In this document: positions 7,778 to 15,897 of the stretch, piece after piece
Position numbering within the stretch: position 1 is the stretch's first letter
Layout: each line of letters begins with the position of its first letter
Source of the DNA: a bacterium
Lineage (GTDB): Bacteria > Armatimonadota > Chthonomonadetes > Chthonomonadales > JAMCWF01
Length of the DNA stretch: 51,517 bases
Reading direction: 5' to 3'
Assembly (NCBI GenBank): GCA_021842405.1
Contig: JAKBZR010000014.1
Coordinates: forward strand, 1 to 51,517
Translations under genes and position numbers: made by a program
The notes under the pieces: generated by a model
What the model was told of the DNA's origin: nothing
Databases searched by the model: none
Seen by the model: the letters and a program-made list of their open reading frames with translations, nothing else

Positions 7778-9643
7778 ATGCGCACATCCGAAATTTACCA
7801 ACAGAAGCTGACTTCAGCCGAGCGGGCGGTCGCTTCCATCAAAAGCGGGCAGCGCGTGTTCGTCGGCAGCAACGCCGCCACCCCCCAGACGCTGGTTGAG
7901 GCGCTCACCGCGCGCGCACCCAATCTGGCCGATGTCGAGATCATCACCCTGCTGACACTGGGCGTCGCCCCCTACACCGATCCGAAATATCAGGACAGCT
8001 TTCGCCATCGGTCTCTCTTTATCGGGGCGAACGTCCGTCAGGCGGTGAACGAGTGCCGGGCCGACTACATGCCGATTTTCTTATCCGAGGTGCCGGCCCT
8101 TTTCCGTCGGGGGCAGTTTCCCATTGATTACGCACTGGTCCACCTTTCACCGCCTGACGAGCACGGCTTTTGCTCGATGGGCGTATCGGTGGACGTGGTG
8201 AAGGCGGCGGTCGAAAGCGCCCGCCACGTCATCGCGGAGGTAAACCCCAAGATGCCCCGCACCCTTGGAGACAGCATCATCCACCTGAGCCAGATCCATG
8301 CGATCATCGAAAGCGACCGCGATATTCCGGAGCTGCCCCGTCGCCCCACCAACGAAATTGCGCAGCGGATTGGCAGCATCATCGCCGATATGATCCCGGA
8401 TGGGGCAACGCTTCAAATGGGAATTGGCTCCATCCCCGACGCCGTCATCTCCTATCTGGGCGAAAAAAACGACCTTGGCGTTCACACCGAGATGTTCAGC
8501 GACGGGGTGATTCCGCTGGTGGAAGCGGGTGTGATCAACAATCGCAAAAAAACTCTGCATCCGGGCAAGATGATCGTCACCTTTTGTATGGGGTCGCGAA
8601 AACTGTATGACTTCATTGACAACAACCCCTTCGTGGAGTTCCGACCGACCGAATACGTGAACGATCCCTTCGTCATCGCGCAAAACGACCGAATGGTTGC
8701 AATCAACTCCGCGATCGAGGTTGACTTAACCGGTCAGGTCTCATCCGATTCGATCGGGTACCGATTCTATTCCGGATTCGGAGGCCAGGTGGATTTCGTG
8801 CGCGGCGCCTCGCGCAGTCGGGAGGGCAAGCCGATCATTGCCCTGAACTCCACCGTCGAGTTTTCAAACGGCGATGTGCGCTCCCGCATCGTCCCTCATC
8901 TCCAGGAAGGCGCCGGGGTGGTTACCTCACGGGCGGACGTCCATTACGTGGCAACTGAATGGGGCGTGGCCTACCTCCATGGCAAAAGCGTCCGAGAGCG
9001 GGTGCTCGCATTGATCAGCATCGCGCACCCGGACTTCCGCTCCGAGCTGCTGGACGCGGCCAAAAAGCGCAAGTACGTGCTGCCCGATCAGTCGCCGCTT
9101 GGATTGCTGCAACCCTACTACCCCAAGGAGTACGAGCGCGCCGGCAAGCTGCCGGACGGAACCAACATCTTCATCCGTCCGGTGAAATCAATTGACGAGG
9201 ATGCCATGCGGGAGTTTTTCTATTCCCTGTCCGATGACACCGTCTATCGCCGCTACCGGGAATCGTTGAAGTCAATGCCGCATCGCAAGTTGCAGCAGTA
9301 TGTCAGCCTGGACTACGAGCACCAGTTCGCACTGCTGGCCGTCAACCAGCATGAAACGCGGGAGGAGATCGTCGGCGAGGCGCGCTACTATCTAGATGAG
9401 GAGAATCGCTACGCTGAAATAGCGCTGATGGTGCGAGATGACTGGCAAGATCGCGGAGTCGGCACTATGTTGTTTGAGCAGCTCACCGAGGTGGGGAAGA
9501 ATAAGCAACTGGCCGGCTTTGACGCCTTCGTACAGGTGGATAACTATCGGATGGTTGACATGGCGCTGCGCCATGGCTATAAACTGCAGAGCCAGGAGGA
9601 TGGCACCTGCTTCTTCCGGATGACCTTCGCCCCCCAAGAATAA
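7778..9643 (+). CDS. Acetyl-CoA hydrolase/transferase family protein fused to GNAT acetyltransferase
   Basis: A 621-residue two-domain protein. Residues ~1-430 are a CoA-transferase of the acetyl-CoA hydrolase / 4-hydroxybutyrate CoA-transferase type: the GIGSIPDAV loop and HTEMFSDGV, whose Glu is residue 238, the position of the catalytic Glu in this family, and GFGGQVDFVRGA. It would move CoA between acetate and another acid. Residues ~455-621 are a GNAT domain with SDDTVYRRYRESLKSMPH, EIALMVRDDWQDRGVGTMLFEQL (acetyl-CoA loop Q-x-x-G-x-G) and a final FFRMTF strand. The fusion may allow acetylation of the transferase or of a partner; that is inference. AAGGAAGG before the ATG supports the start. 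The gene has its own promoter and CRP-like site. Confidence 0.85.
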   Translation: MRTSEIYQQKLTSAERAVASIKSGQRVFVGSNAATPQTLVEALTARAPNLADVEIITLLTLGVAPYTDPKYQDSFRHRSLFIGANVRQAVNECRADYMPIFLSEVPALFRRGQFPIDYALVHLSPPDEHGFCSMGVSVDVVKAAVESARHVIAEVNPKMPRTLGDSIIHLSQIHAIIESDRDIPELPRRPTNEIAQRIGSIIADMIPDGATLQMGIGSIPDAVISYLGEKNDLGVHTEMFSDGVIPLVEAGVINNRKKTLHPGKMIVTFCMGSRKLYDFIDNNPFVEFRPTEYVNDPFVIAQNDRMVAINSAIEVDLTGQVSSDSIGYRFYSGFGGQVDFVRGASRSREGKPIIALNSTVEFSNGDVRSRIVPHLQEGAGVVTSRADVHYVATEWGVAYLHGKSVRERVLALISIAHPDFRSELLDAAKKRKYVLPDQSPLGLLQPYYPKEYERAGKLPDGTNIFIRPVKSIDEDAMREFFYSLSDDTVYRRYRESLKSMPHRKLQQYVSLDYEHQFALLAVNQHETREEIVGEARYYLDEENRYAEIALMVRDDWQDRGVGTMLFEQLTEVGKNKQLAGFDAFVQVDNYRMVDMALRHGYKLQSQEDGTCFFRMTFAPQE

Positions 9644-9649
9644 CCCTCG

Positions 9650-9864
9650 ATAGACGATTGGGGCGCCCCCCACCCCAGCCCTCCCCCGCTGTATACTGTA
9701 TAGACCGCGAGGGGGGAGGGGGCACCTGCGTGGGCGTCCTCTCACAAGGGGGTGTCATTGCGAGCGAAGCGAAGCAATCTCGTTCCCCTGTCCTCTCCCA
9801 GGATTGGGAAAAGAGTTCGAGTGAGGGCCTGCTACCTAAATCACCCAGAGAACTGAGCTCGTTC
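9650..9864. repeat. Dispersed repeat family A, copy 1 (left-truncated)
   Basis: The 458-base gap between the CoA-transferase and the hydrogenase operon starts with this element. It begins inside the family's C-rich arm (GGCGCCCCCCACCCC at ~9661), includes ATTGCGAGCGAAGCGAAGC at 9759-9777, and ends with the conserved terminus CACCCAGAGAACTGAGCTCG. The left terminus seen in complete copies is missing; it would have fallen at the CoA-transferase stop codon. The rest of the gap holds the operators listed at 9952-9991. Confidence 0.7.
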
Positions 9865-9951
9865 GGGTTATTTCCAGCGCTTGAGGGAATGATACCGTTC
9901 CATTTTTCAACTACGAATATCGATTCCGGTACTATCGTCACGAAAAATTGA

Positions 9952-9969
9952 GACAATCGGCCTATTGTC
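9952..9969. promoter_or_regulatory. Palindromic operator candidate before hydrogenase operon
   Basis: GACAAT-CGGCCT-ATTGTC is an 18-base palindrome with six perfectly paired bases on each side and a near-palindromic GGCC core. It stands seven bases upstream of the CRP-like site, a spacing that suggests two regulators acting on the hydrogenase promoter. Which protein binds is unknown. Confidence 0.35.
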
Positions 9970-9975
9970 ATTGGT

Positions 9976-9991
9976 TGTGAAAAATAGCACA
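9976..9991 (+). promoter_or_regulatory. CRP-like operator upstream of hydrogenase operon
   Basis: TGTGA-AAAATA-GCACA matches the CRP consensus TGTGA-N6-TCACA at nine of ten positions; the flanking T and A extend the palindrome to TTGTG/CACAA. It lies 111 bases before the hydrogenase beta-subunit start. Confidence 0.5.
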
Positions 9992-10101
9992 ATACGAGTC
10001 GAAAGCATTGAAGTATTAAGAAGTATCAACCGAATGATAAATGGCATCCCCAGATGCCCCATCATAGAAATTGAACGAGCATCGGAGAGGAGGTACGGTA
10101 A

Positions 10102-11178
10102 ATGGTCGAGGCGATGGAATACCGGGTCCTGTTAAAAAAGGACATTCGCGTTTGGGTCGAGTGGCTAATGGGCAAAGGCGAGCTGCATGCTCCGGTAGCC
10201 AAATCGGCCAGCCACCCTCAGTACCAGTTCGAGAAGATCAGCCAGCCCGACACCGTTTGCCTGGACTATGCAACCACTATCTTGCCCCCCAAGCAGTGCG
10301 TGCAGCCCGTTCGTGAAACACTCATTCGGTTTGACCGGGTGGCAAACCAGTTCACTCTCAGCGACCAGGTCCCTGAGCGCCGGCTCCACATCATTTTCGG
10401 CATCCACACCTGCGATATCCACGCCTTCAATTTTCTCAATACCGTAATGAGGGACGGCAATGCGGACACCCAATTCCTGGCACGCAGCGCCAACACCGCC
10501 ATTATCGGACTGCGGTGCCGGCAGCATTGCGATGATAAGAGCTTTTGCGAGAGCATGGGGACCAATGAACCGCCCGATACCGGTTATGACATTCTGATGA
10601 CCGATATCGGCGATCGCTACTTCCTGGAGCTGGCCACCGAACGGGCTGCCAAACTGGTGGATGACCTGAGCTGCATTCCCCATACCGGCGATGAAGACGT
10701 GGTCAAATGGCGCCAGATGTTGGCGGATAGTAAGAAAAATTTTGATCGCCGCCTGAGCATCAATATTGAGGAGCTGCCCGCCTATTGCGAGGCGAACTAC
10801 CACAGTCCGATGTGGGATGTAATCGGCAAGAAATGTGTGGCCTGCGGAAGCTGCACTCTGGTCTGCCCGACCTGCTACTGCTTTGACATCAGGGATGAGC
10901 TGGATATGAGTCTGCAGGGCGGAGAGCGATACCGGGTGTGGGATTCCTGCCAGTTGGGCGAATTTGCCGCAGTGGCGGGTGGCGTAAACTTCCGCCGCGA
11001 CCGCCGGGATCGCCAACGCCACCGAGTGCACCGCAAAGTGAAATACCCGAAAGAGCGCTACAACCTGTTTGCATGCGTTGGATGCGGGCGGTGTAGTCGA
11101 GCCTGTATCGCCGACATTCAGATGCTCGATATATTAAGACAGTTGGGAGCAAAGAGCCATGAGTTCCAGCGCACTTGA
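10102..11178 (+). CDS. hydB: Group 3b NiFe (sulf)hydrogenase beta subunit, 4Fe-4S protein
   Basis: Iron-sulfur electron-transfer subunit of a cytoplasmic bidirectional NADP-linked hydrogenase / sulfur reductase. The 358-residue protein has two 4Fe-4S motifs near the C-terminus: CVACGSCTLVCPTCYC (about 245-260) and CVGCGRCSRACIADI (about 334-348). The upstream half, including HIIFGIHTCDIHAFNF and GLRCRQHC, is typical of the HydB/HyhB family. GGAGG eleven bases before the ATG fixes the start. It is the first gene of the operon and its end overlaps the gamma subunit by 20 bases. Two operator-like palindromes lie just upstream. Confidence 0.9.
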   Translation: MVEAMEYRVLLKKDIRVWVEWLMGKGELHAPVAKSASHPQYQFEKISQPDTVCLDYATTILPPKQCVQPVRETLIRFDRVANQFTLSDQVPERRLHIIFGIHTCDIHAFNFLNTVMRDGNADTQFLARSANTAIIGLRCRQHCDDKSFCESMGTNEPPDTGYDILMTDIGDRYFLELATERAAKLVDDLSCIPHTGDEDVVKWRQMLADSKKNFDRRLSINIEELPAYCEANYHSPMWDVIGKKCVACGSCTLVCPTCYCFDIRDELDMSLQGGERYRVWDSCQLGEFAAVAGGVNFRRDRRDRQRHRVHRKVKYPKERYNLFACVGCGRCSRACIADIQMLDILRQLGAKSHEFQRT

Positions 11179-12025
11179 AGAAGAATTGACCACTGAATAC
11201 GAGGATTGGACGAACCTATTTCTGCCCCGCACGGCGCAGATACTGAAAAGCACGCCGCTGACCGCCACCGATACGCTTCATCGGCTGCGCTTTCAAAACG
11301 GCGATATCGGGGACTACAAACCGGGCCAGTTCGTGATGGTTTCGATGCTGGGAATCGGCGAAGTTCCCATTTCAATCTGCTCTTCGCCCACCCATATCGG
11401 CGGCTTCGAGCTCTGCGTCCGCTCGGCCGGCACGGTGACCCAAGCCATCAACGAGCTCAATGCCGGGGCGCTCGTCCCGATCCGCGGGCCCTATGGGCGC
11501 GGATTTTCCACCGAGAAAATGGTGGGCCATGACGTGATGATCATTGCCGGAGGAATCGGATTGGCTCCGATGCGCTCGCTAATTCAGTATCTGTTGGATC
11601 AACGCAGCCAATACGGCGAAATTTGGATTCTGTTCGGCGCAAAAAGGCCCGGCGAGGTGCTCTTTCAGGACGAAGTGCTCTCCTGGTCGAGCCGTCCCGA
11701 TATTCATTTCCTGATGACGGTGGATATCGCCAATCGCGCTTGGCGGGGGAATGTAGGACCGGTGACCTCGCTGTTCCATTACGTGAAGGTGGATCCGCAT
11801 AATACCTGCGCCGCCGTCTGCGGCCCTCCCGTGATGTACCGACCCGTCTTGCGGGAGCTTCAGCACCTGGAGTTGCCGGACGCTCAGATGTTCTTTTCCT
11901 TTGAGCGACGAATGAAGTGCGGCCTTGGAAAGTGCGGCCACTGCCTGATTAACGGCCACTACTGCTGCAAAGAGGGCCCGGTGCTCTCTTACGCTGAAAT
12001 TCGAGAGTTGCCGGAGGCAATGTAG
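11159..12025 (+). CDS. hydG: Group 3b NiFe (sulf)hydrogenase gamma subunit, FAD/NAD(P)-binding
   Basis: Flavoprotein subunit that passes electrons to or from NAD(P). The 288-residue ferredoxin-NADP-reductase-like protein has the FAD-binding FKPGQFVMVS-type strand (here YKPGQFVMVSMLG, ~58-70), VPISICSS, GPYGRGF, the nucleotide-binding IIAGGIGLAPMRSL, and the C-terminal 2Fe-2S ligands in CGLGKCGHC...YCCKEGP (~259-277). GGGAG ahead of the ATG lies inside hydB, and the 20-base overlap implies translational coupling. All features fit a complete subunit. Confidence 0.9.
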   Translation: MSSSALEEELTTEYEDWTNLFLPRTAQILKSTPLTATDTLHRLRFQNGDIGDYKPGQFVMVSMLGIGEVPISICSSPTHIGGFELCVRSAGTVTQAINELNAGALVPIRGPYGRGFSTEKMVGHDVMIIAGGIGLAPMRSLIQYLLDQRSQYGEIWILFGAKRPGEVLFQDEVLSWSSRPDIHFLMTVDIANRAWRGNVGPVTSLFHYVKVDPHNTCAAVCGPPVMYRPVLRELQHLELPDAQMFFSFERRMKCGLGKCGHCLINGHYCCKEGPVLSYAEIRELPEAM

Positions 12026-12136
12026 CAAAGCAAGCCGATTGAATATCGGATAAGAGGATAGAGATCGTTCGGATTGAAATAACGCGATGGAGTGCCGCTA
12101 GACGGCTGGCTTCGGTTAATGGATAAGGAGCATCGG

Positions 12137-12898
12137 ATGAAACCAAAAGTGGCGTTTTTTTCATTCAGCAGTTGCGAGGGCTGCCAGCTACAAGCTTTGA
12201 ACCTGGAAGATCAACTGCTGAGCCTGCTGGATATCATTGAAATCGTGAATTTTCGGGAGGCCATTGACGATAAGCTGGAAAATTACGACATCGCATTCGT
12301 GGAGGGAAGCATCTCCCGCTACTCCGATATACCGGAGCTGATAAAGATTCGCAACACGGCCAAGGTGCTGGTTGCGTTCGGCTCCTGCTCGAGCCAGGCC
12401 GGCATTAACGCGATCCGCAACCGCCTTCGTCCCGAAGAGGCCAACGCGATGGTCTACGGTGACCGCGCGGCTTGGGTTGAAACCGGGCACGCCAAGGGAA
12501 TTGATGAGTTCGTTAAAGTGGATTACTACCTGAACGGCTGTCCGATGGATCGGCGTGAGTTTATACGGCTGGTGAAGGCGGCCGCCAGCGGCATACCCTT
12601 CATTATTCCCAAGCTCCCGGTCTGCACCGAGTGTAAGTTGCGCGGCAACGTCTGCATACTGGAGGATCGCAACACCCTGTGCCTTGGCGCGGTCACGCTG
12701 GGAGGTTGCAACGCAATTTGCCCCGCCTATGGGCATCCGTGCGTGGGGTGCCGCGGAATTTTGCCCGATGCCAATATCGAGGGAATGGCCGAACTGTTGC
12801 GTCATCACGGCGCCTCCGATCTCGAAATCGAGCACCTTTATGCGATGTACAACTATGGGCGGATCAGCCTGTTGACCGCTCGAGCCGCATCGCGCTAA
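12137..12898 (+). CDS. hydD: Group 3b NiFe hydrogenase delta (small) subunit
   Basis: Small electron-transfer subunit that pairs with the NiFe large subunit. The 253-residue product starts MKPKVAFFSFSSCEGCQ, with the proximal-cluster CxxC, then VAFGSCSSQAGINAIRNR, YLNGCPMDRREF, a CTECKLRGNVC motif, and GGCNAICPAYGHPCVGCRG. The ATG at 12137 was chosen because AAGGAG lies seven bases upstream; an in-frame ATG 45 bases earlier lacks one and would add residues before the conserved start. There is no Tat signal, as expected for a cytoplasmic group 3 enzyme. Confidence 0.9.
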   Translation: MKPKVAFFSFSSCEGCQLQALNLEDQLLSLLDIIEIVNFREAIDDKLENYDIAFVEGSISRYSDIPELIKIRNTAKVLVAFGSCSSQAGINAIRNRLRPEEANAMVYGDRAAWVETGHAKGIDEFVKVDYYLNGCPMDRREFIRLVKAAASGIPFIIPKLPVCTECKLRGNVCILEDRNTLCLGAVTLGGCNAICPAYGHPCVGCRGILPDANIEGMAELLRHHGASDLEIEHLYAMYNYGRISLLTARAASR

Positions 12899-13002
12899 GA
12901 GTCTGAACCTAGATTTAGGGGATTACAGAGATTAAGTGGTTGTTGAAAAATACCGTAAATCCAATTAATTCCGGTTCAGATTTAGAAAGGGAGGAAAGAA
13001 AT

Positions 13003-14316
13003 ATGCACGGAGCCGTTCAGCTTAATATACACCACGTTACGCGGGTGGAAGGGCACGGCAATATCACCGTCAACGTTCGGGACGGCGAGATCGAGGAGTG
13101 CCGGCTTGAGATCGTCGAATCGCCTCGCTTTTTCGAGGTGATGCTGCAGGGCAGAAGCTATCGGGATGCGGCCCACATCACCTCCCGAATCTGCGGCATC
13201 TGCTCGGTCGGTCATACCACCGCCTCCATCCGGGCGACCGAAAGCGCGCTGGGCATTGAGCCGACCGAACAAACCCTGCTCCTTCGCAAGTTGATCCTGC
13301 ACGGTGAAACCCTACAAAGCCACATTCTGCACATCTACTTTCTGGCGGCCCCCGATTTTCTGGGCGCTCCCAGCGTGATTCCGCTGGCACGAACCCACAC
13401 CGATGTAGTGCTCCGCGCGCTTCGATTGAAAAAATTAGCCAACGACCTCTGTGACTTGATCGGGGGACGCAGCGTTCATCCGGTGGCGATGATGCCGGGC
13501 GGTTTTACGTCCGTTCCTACCATCGCCGGGCTGCAGGAGGTGCGTGCGCGATTGGAAGCGGCGATGGCCGATATGGTTGCCACCGCGGAGCTCTTCGCGA
13601 CGCTCGATATCCCCAAATTCGAGCGCGAGACCGAATACATATCGCTCAAGCGCCCGGATGAGTATGCCTTTTACGATGGAGAGCTCTACTCCTCCGATAC
13701 CGGTATCCACCCGGTTTCACATTACCGGCGGCTGACCAATGAGCAGGTCGTTCAGCGTTCCACCGCCAAGCACGCGCACGCCAACCGCGATTCATTTGCG
13801 GTGGGCGCGCTGGCCCGTTATAATAACAATTTTGATCGGCTGAACCCCTTTGCGAAGGAGATCGCGGACGAAATGTCTCTGCCGGTTCCCTGCTTTAACC
13901 CCTTTATGACCACCGCCGCCCAGGTGGTGGAATGCGCCCACGCGGTGGCGGATGGGATTGCCCTGATTGACGAGCTGATCGGCCGGGGCGTTCAACCGGA
14001 GCCGCTGGTTCAGTCGGCGCGCCTGGACGGGCAGGGCATTGGCGCGGTGGAGGTCCCCCGCGGAATCCTGTACCATGATTACCAGTACGCGGACGGCCGG
14101 ATCACGCGGGCCAACTGCATCATCCCAACCGGCCAGAACGTCGCTAATATTGAGGCGGACATGCGCTTTTTAGTCCCGCAAATCCTGGATAAACCGGAAG
14201 CGGAAATCGCGCAAAATCTGGAAATGCTGGTTCGCGCGTACGATCCCTGTATTTCATGCTCGGCCCATATGCTGGATGTGAAATTCGTGGGCAAGTCGGA
14301 AGGAGAGCAATCATGA
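13003..14316 (+). CDS. hydA: Group 3b NiFe hydrogenase alpha (large) subunit, catalytic
   Basis: Carries the NiFe active site that splits or forms H2. The 437-residue protein has both signature motifs: N-terminal RICGICSVGH (Cys64, Cys67) and C-terminal DPCISCSAH (Cys416, Cys419, His422). The four Cys bind Ni and Fe. A 15-residue tail after His422 is the piece normally removed by a maturation protease, which is encoded by the next gene. The ATG at 13003 follows GGGAGG by about ten bases and gives the family's usual start near HHVTRVEGHGN. Cysteine, not selenocysteine, is at all four positions despite the Sec machinery in the window. The stop overlaps the protease start (ATGA). Confidence 0.93.
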   Translation: MHGAVQLNIHHVTRVEGHGNITVNVRDGEIEECRLEIVESPRFFEVMLQGRSYRDAAHITSRICGICSVGHTTASIRATESALGIEPTEQTLLLRKLILHGETLQSHILHIYFLAAPDFLGAPSVIPLARTHTDVVLRALRLKKLANDLCDLIGGRSVHPVAMMPGGFTSVPTIAGLQEVRARLEAAMADMVATAELFATLDIPKFERETEYISLKRPDEYAFYDGELYSSDTGIHPVSHYRRLTNEQVVQRSTAKHAHANRDSFAVGALARYNNNFDRLNPFAKEIADEMSLPVPCFNPFMTTAAQVVECAHAVADGIALIDELIGRGVQPEPLVQSARLDGQGIGAVEVPRGILYHDYQYADGRITRANCIIPTGQNVANIEADMRFLVPQILDKPEAEIAQNLEMLVRAYDPCISCSAHMLDVKFVGKSEGEQS

Positions 14317-14789
14317 GACCTCGCATCGGCATTATCGGCATCGGCAACACCCTGCTGGGCGATGACGGAGTCGGAATCCGGGTGATCGAGGAGCTTCGCG
14401 ATCGTGGCCTACCGGAGGAGATCGAGCTGGTGGACGGCGGCACCTGCGGCGTGGACCTCTTTTACCTGTTTCAGCGCTACGATGTGGCGGTGGTGGTGGA
14501 CGCGGCCCGGATGGGGCTTCCGCCCGGCACGATCCATCGGGTGAGGCCGGAAGAGGTGACGCGCCTGGCCGACGAGCAGGCCTTTTCAGTCCATGACCTG
14601 GGGCTTTGGGAGGCAATCCAGCTCGGCTCGGTTCTTCATACCCTACCGCCCATTCATATCATTGGGGTCGAGCCGGAGCAATACAATAAACAGCACCAAT
14701 TGTCTGAACGAGTTTCCAATTCAGTTGAGATGGTCGCCCAGCTTGCAATCGAGGTTGCCGAGTGCGAGCTGGGCGACGTGATATCATAA
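14313..14789 (+). CDS. NiFe hydrogenase maturation endopeptidase (HyaD/HycI family)
   Basis: Clips the C-terminal tail of the large subunit once Ni is inserted. The 158-residue protein has the family's GIGNTLLGDDGVGIRV opening (GNxLLxDDGxG with the metal-binding Asp), ELVDGGTCGVDLFYL, VVVDAARMGLPPG and SVHDLGL (metal-binding His), and ends the core with HIIGVEPEQ. The ATG at 14313 overlaps the alpha-subunit stop; AAGGAGAG lies just upstream. An upstream in-frame ATG would read through the large-subunit end and is not used. Confidence 0.9.
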   Translation: MRPRIGIIGIGNTLLGDDGVGIRVIEELRDRGLPEEIELVDGGTCGVDLFYLFQRYDVAVVVDAARMGLPPGTIHRVRPEEVTRLADEQAFSVHDLGLWEAIQLGSVLHTLPPIHIIGVEPEQYNKQHQLSERVSNSVEMVAQLAIEVAECELGDVIS

Positions 14790-14799
14790 GGAGAATGCT

Positions 14800-15252
14800 A
14801 TGATAGACGTTGAGGACTTGAAATCCACCGAGATAGCCGATTCGCTGACGCCGGAGGATCTGGCGGCGATCGCCCGCATCAGCCAGATTGAGCGTTACCC
14901 GGCTGGAGAATACATCTTTCTGGAAGACTCTAATGCGGATCGCCTCTACTTCGTACTACATGGTAAGGTTGCGATAGGGCTTACTGCACTTCCCGGCAAA
15001 GAGGTGACCGTTTCGACCGTTGATACGGGCGGCTGCTTTGCCTGGGCGACGATGCTCCCACCCTACACCCACTTCGCATCCGGTACCGCAGTGGTGGATT
15101 CATCCGTCGTAGCGATTGACGGCAAAAAGTTGCTGGCGCTCTGTGAGGAGCGTCCCAAGCTGGGAATGGCGATATTCCGAGCGCTCACCGAAACGCTTTC
15201 ACGCCGCATCCGGGACACACGGATACAGCTCGTGACCTGCTGCTCCGGCTAG
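14800..15252 (+). CDS. Stand-alone cyclic-nucleotide-binding (Crp/Fnr sensory) domain protein
   Basis: A 150-residue protein made only of a cNMP-binding beta-roll: ISQIERYPAGEYIFLEDSNADRLYFVLHGKVAIGLTALPGKEVTVSTVDTGGCFAWATML is the classic barrel, followed by the C-helix region ALTETLSRRIRDTR. The DNA-binding helix-turn-helix of Crp/Fnr regulators is absent. The end has two adjacent Cys (TCCSG), which might sense redox state. AAGGAG precedes the ATG, and the 10-base gap to the protease gene makes it the last gene of the hydrogenase operon. It may modulate the enzyme directly or bind a partner; that is inference. CRP-like sites in this window need a full-length regulator encoded elsewhere. Confidence 0.85.
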   Translation: MIDVEDLKSTEIADSLTPEDLAAIARISQIERYPAGEYIFLEDSNADRLYFVLHGKVAIGLTALPGKEVTVSTVDTGGCFAWATMLPPYTHFASGTAVVDSSVVAIDGKKLLALCEERPKLGMAIFRALTETLSRRIRDTRIQLVTCCSG

Positions 15253-15337
15253 GGGCAAACGGTTTATTTCAGGGCGATCCCCGTTGAGGCCGAGAATAGA
15301 GCCGATGTGAGCAGTGCAACACGAGTGTGGCGCAGTA

Positions 15338-15678
15338 AGAGTTCAATTTTCGGGGAATGTTTTCTTGCAGCATTTGTCGCCCACCCCACCCCATCCCTCC
15401 CCGCAAGCGGGGAGGGAGAAGGAGTTTAGCGGCGGCGCTTTTATCTTGCCCCCCCCCAGTCCGGATCCCCTCCCCCGTCAACGGGGGAGGGGATCCGGAC
15501 TGGGTCTTGACGATTACTACGTCGCACCACATCCTGGCCTTCCACCTTAAACTTGTCCTACTCTTCCCCCTCGCAACCGTTCCGTGCTCCTTCCCCCTCT
15601 TAGGGGGAAGGCTGGGATGGGGGTCAAGACACACCGCCCTGTAACACCCGCCTAAATTACCCACAAAACTGAACTCTT
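15338..15678. repeat. Dispersed repeat family A, copy 2 (complete, 341 bp)
   Basis: This fills most of the 645-base gap after the hydrogenase operon. The left end reads AGAGTTCAATTTTCGGGGAATG and the right end CTAAATTACCCACAAAACTG then AACTC, so the ends are inverted copies of GAGTTCA-type sequence. The interior has G/C-rich hairpins and the segment CTCGCAACCGTTCCGTGCTCC, which recurs inverted in copy 5 (~26190). The remaining 15253-15337 and 15679-15897 stretches show nothing recognisable except the ribosome binding site of the next gene. Confidence 0.75.
15455..15504. repeat. Perfect 24-bp inverted repeat (cruciform-type)
   Basis: Arms at 15455-15478 and 15481-15504 are exact reverse complements with a two-base loop (CA). 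The arms join GTCCGGATC to the CCCTCCCCCGT hairpin core of family A repeats. There is no T-run on the plus strand after it, so it is unlikely to be an intrinsic terminator, but it would fold strongly in RNA. Confidence 0.85.
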
Positions 15679-15897
15679 GCCAATCAAGATATTCTATCCA
15701 TTCCAGCAGCAACATGAGGTTAAATGAATGAAGGAATCCGCAACCATTATCTCGTAAATATAAAGTGATTTACGACCGAGCTAGCGCGTTTTTGTACAAT
15801 TTGCCGGGAAACGATGTGGGCCGAAGCGCTTTCGCCGGTCGGCAGAAAGCTGTCGACATTTATTTTAAATCAGAAAGCGTGGAGGTGCACGCTCGTG

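Noticed and set aside
10165-11031. 288-codon antisense frame opposite hydB
   Set aside because: No ribosome binding site or recognisable domain, and the sense strand encodes conserved iron-sulfur motifs.
13003-14316. NiFeSe hydrogenase, given the selenocysteine machinery
   Set aside because: Both active-site motifs use TGC/TGT cysteine codons; no in-frame TGA occurs.
15455-15504. Perfect inverted repeat as transcription terminator of the hydrogenase operon
   Set aside because: No T-run follows on the plus strand; it is over 200 bases past the last gene and belongs to a repeat family.
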